The translations under genes and the position numbers were made by a program. From Tissierella_B sp964485455 (GTDB lineage Bacteria; Bacillota; Clostridia; Tissierellales; Tissierellaceae), in assembly GCA_964485455.1 (NCBI GenBank), contig CAZAJU010000108.1:1-6562 (forward strand): 6,562 nt of DNA, given 5' to 3'. Shown here in pieces: positions 5,989 through 6,562 of the stretch (the stretch's first letter is position 1; every line of letters starts with the position of its first letter). Under the pieces are notes generated by a model. The model searched no databases. It worked only from the letters and a program-made list of their open reading frames with translations, and had not been told where the DNA came from.

Positions 5989-6253
5989 GACCTACCTACA
6001 GTTCACTATCGTTCACTGGGTTAGGTCATAATGCTGTCTTCAGCACAAATCTATTCCTTCGCTTTGCTCTCATAGATTTGGCTTGACTGCATCTGACCTA
6101 CCATCATTTTGCAGAAAAATACTGCAAAATGGGTTAGGTCATAATGCTGTCTTCAGCACAAATCTATTTGTTCGCTTTGCTCTCATAGATTTGGCTTGAC
6201 TGCATCTGACCTACCATCATTTTGCAGAAAAACACTGCAAAATGGGTTAGGTC
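5989..6253. repeat. Array of three large hairpins with two 113-bp tandem units
   Basis: Two tandem 113-bp units (6028-6140 and 6141-6253) differ at only three positions. Each has a 67-bp segment and a 46-bp inverted repeat bounded by GACCTA and TAGGTC, with a perfect inner stem CATTTTGCAG/CTGCAAAATG. The 67-bp segment folds on itself too: AAATCTAT pairs with ATAGATTT, GCTG with CAGC, and ATGCTGTC with GACTGCAT except for one mismatch. A third, divergent hairpin (5989-6027) keeps the GACCTACC/GGTTAGGTC ends but has a different interior. There is no T tract and no coding frame. The array lies in the transcribed leader between riboswitch terminator and dapA. A miniature-element or REP-type repeat family is the best guess. 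Confidence 0.85.
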
Positions 6254-6283
6254 ATAAAAAAAAGATAGGCTGAGCCTATCTTA
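6254..6283 (-). terminator. Riboswitch-controlled terminator before dapA
   Basis: A 9-bp stem (AAGATAGGC with GCCTATCTT, 6262-6282) with a 3-base loop is followed on the minus strand by eight T residues. It stands about 40 bases after the lysine aptamer. The 5' arm GATAGGCT can instead pair with AGCTATC of the aptamer's closing strand, with one bulged base. This gives the standard choice: lysine bound, P1 formed, terminator formed, genes off; no lysine, antiterminator formed, genes on. The mechanism is inferred from these pairings and from known L-box riboswitches. Confidence 0.88.
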
Positions 6284-6323
6284 AATATACATAAATAGAA
6301 TACAAGTATTATGTATTTTAATA

Positions 6324-6489
6324 GGATAGCTCTCTGCATAAGTATGCAACAACAAAACAAATCTTATTTCATTTTGCCAGATCAGTCTTTCGCCTCAACT
6401 GTCTTCGGCACTTATACCTTTCATATCCTACACTGCCTTGCGAAGGTGTTCAATAGGATACTACTCTTTATAAAGTGCGCCTCTACCAT
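6324..6489 (-). ncRNA. Lysine riboswitch (L-box) aptamer
   Basis: In mRNA sense the leader shows the L-box landmarks in order: GGTAGAGGCGC at the 5' edge, AGAGTAGT, AAGTGCCGAAGAC in the core, CTGGC, then a TGCAT/ATGCA hairpin and the closing GAGAGCTATCC. The helices can be traced by eye. P1 is GGTAG with CTATC, including one G-T pair. P2 is CACTT-ATA with TATAAGTG, with one bulged base. P3 is TATCCTA with TAGGATA. P4 has GCC/GGC and CAGT/ACTG. P5 is TGCAT/ATGCA. The aptamer begins about 12 bases after the predicted transcription start and is followed by a terminator. It senses lysine and controls dapA, dapB, ddh and probably lysC. Confidence 0.93.
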
Positions 6490-6507
6490 AATTATTTATT
6501 TTCATAA

Positions 6508-6536
6508 ATCATATTACAATTATAGAAATATGTCAA
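6508..6536 (-). promoter_or_regulatory. Promoter of the dap operon
   Basis: The minus strand carries TTGACA (6531-6536), a spacer of exactly 17 bases, and TATGAT (6508-6513), five of six -10 consensus bases. Transcription would start near 6501, placing the lysine aptamer at the very 5' end of the message and giving a leader of about 560 nt before dapA. DNA upstream of 6536 is A/T-rich and shows no further gene in the window. Confidence 0.85.
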
Positions 6537-6562
6537 CCTAAATATTCAGAATTTTAATATTT

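Noticed and set aside
5989..6253. Integron attC-like sites, since GTTAGGT fits the GTTRRRY core.
   Set aside because: The opposite arm ACCTACC departs from RYYYAAC, the 67-bp segments between hairpins carry no gene, and no integrase is present. The match is short enough to be chance.
5989..6253. CRISPR array.
   Set aside because: The repeated unit is 113 bp and the segments between hairpins are themselves nearly identical, the reverse of unique spacers.
6311..6541. A 76-codon plus-strand open frame.
   Set aside because: It is the antisense of the lysine riboswitch and dap promoter, with no ribosome binding site. The RNA explanation accounts for the conserved-looking sequence.

Overview
The window looks like chromosomal DNA of a low-GC Gram-positive bacterium of the class Clostridia. 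The evidence is A/T-rich intergenic DNA, strong AGGAGG-type ribosome binding sites, sigma-A-type promoters with 17-base spacers, intrinsic terminators, an L-box lysine riboswitch, and a lysine pathway that uses meso-diaminopimelate dehydrogenase. The genus cannot be settled from sequence reading alone. Every gene I can support lies on the minus strand, so transcription runs from high to low coordinates.

Region 1 (about 6540 down to 1826) is a lysine/diaminopimelate operon. A promoter (TTGACA, 17 bases, TATGAT) drives a leader of about 560 nt. The leader holds a lysine riboswitch aptamer, its intrinsic terminator, and then an unexpected array of large hairpin repeats, including two nearly identical 113-bp units. 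Just before the dapA ribosome binding site lies a second copy of the riboswitch's closing-strand region. The genes dapA, dapB, ddh and an aspartate kinase (lysC) follow. Together they cover the first step of the aspartate pathway (kinase), the two steps from aspartate semialdehyde to tetrahydrodipicolinate (DapA, DapB), and the one-step reductive amination to meso-DAP (Ddh). Aspartate semialdehyde dehydrogenase and DAP decarboxylase are not in the window. A pair of REP-like hairpins separates ddh from lysC, and a hairpin terminator ends the operon.

Region 2 (about 1800 down to 492) holds two closely coupled phosphatase-type genes: a histidine-phosphatase (phosphoglycerate-mutase-like) protein and a small HAD-superfamily protein of the soluble P-type-ATPase-like group. 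A 15-bp-stem terminator ends this unit. No link to lysine synthesis is evident.

Region 3 (about 400 down to 1) is a compact stand-alone unit: repeated motifs, a near-consensus promoter, an excellent ribosome binding site, a 37-codon gene for a basic, probably amphipathic peptide of unknown function, a perfect 20-bp palindrome and a terminator.

The most unusual points are the hairpin array inserted between riboswitch and dapA, the duplicated riboswitch P1 3'-strand region next to the dapA start, and the well-equipped 37-aa gene.
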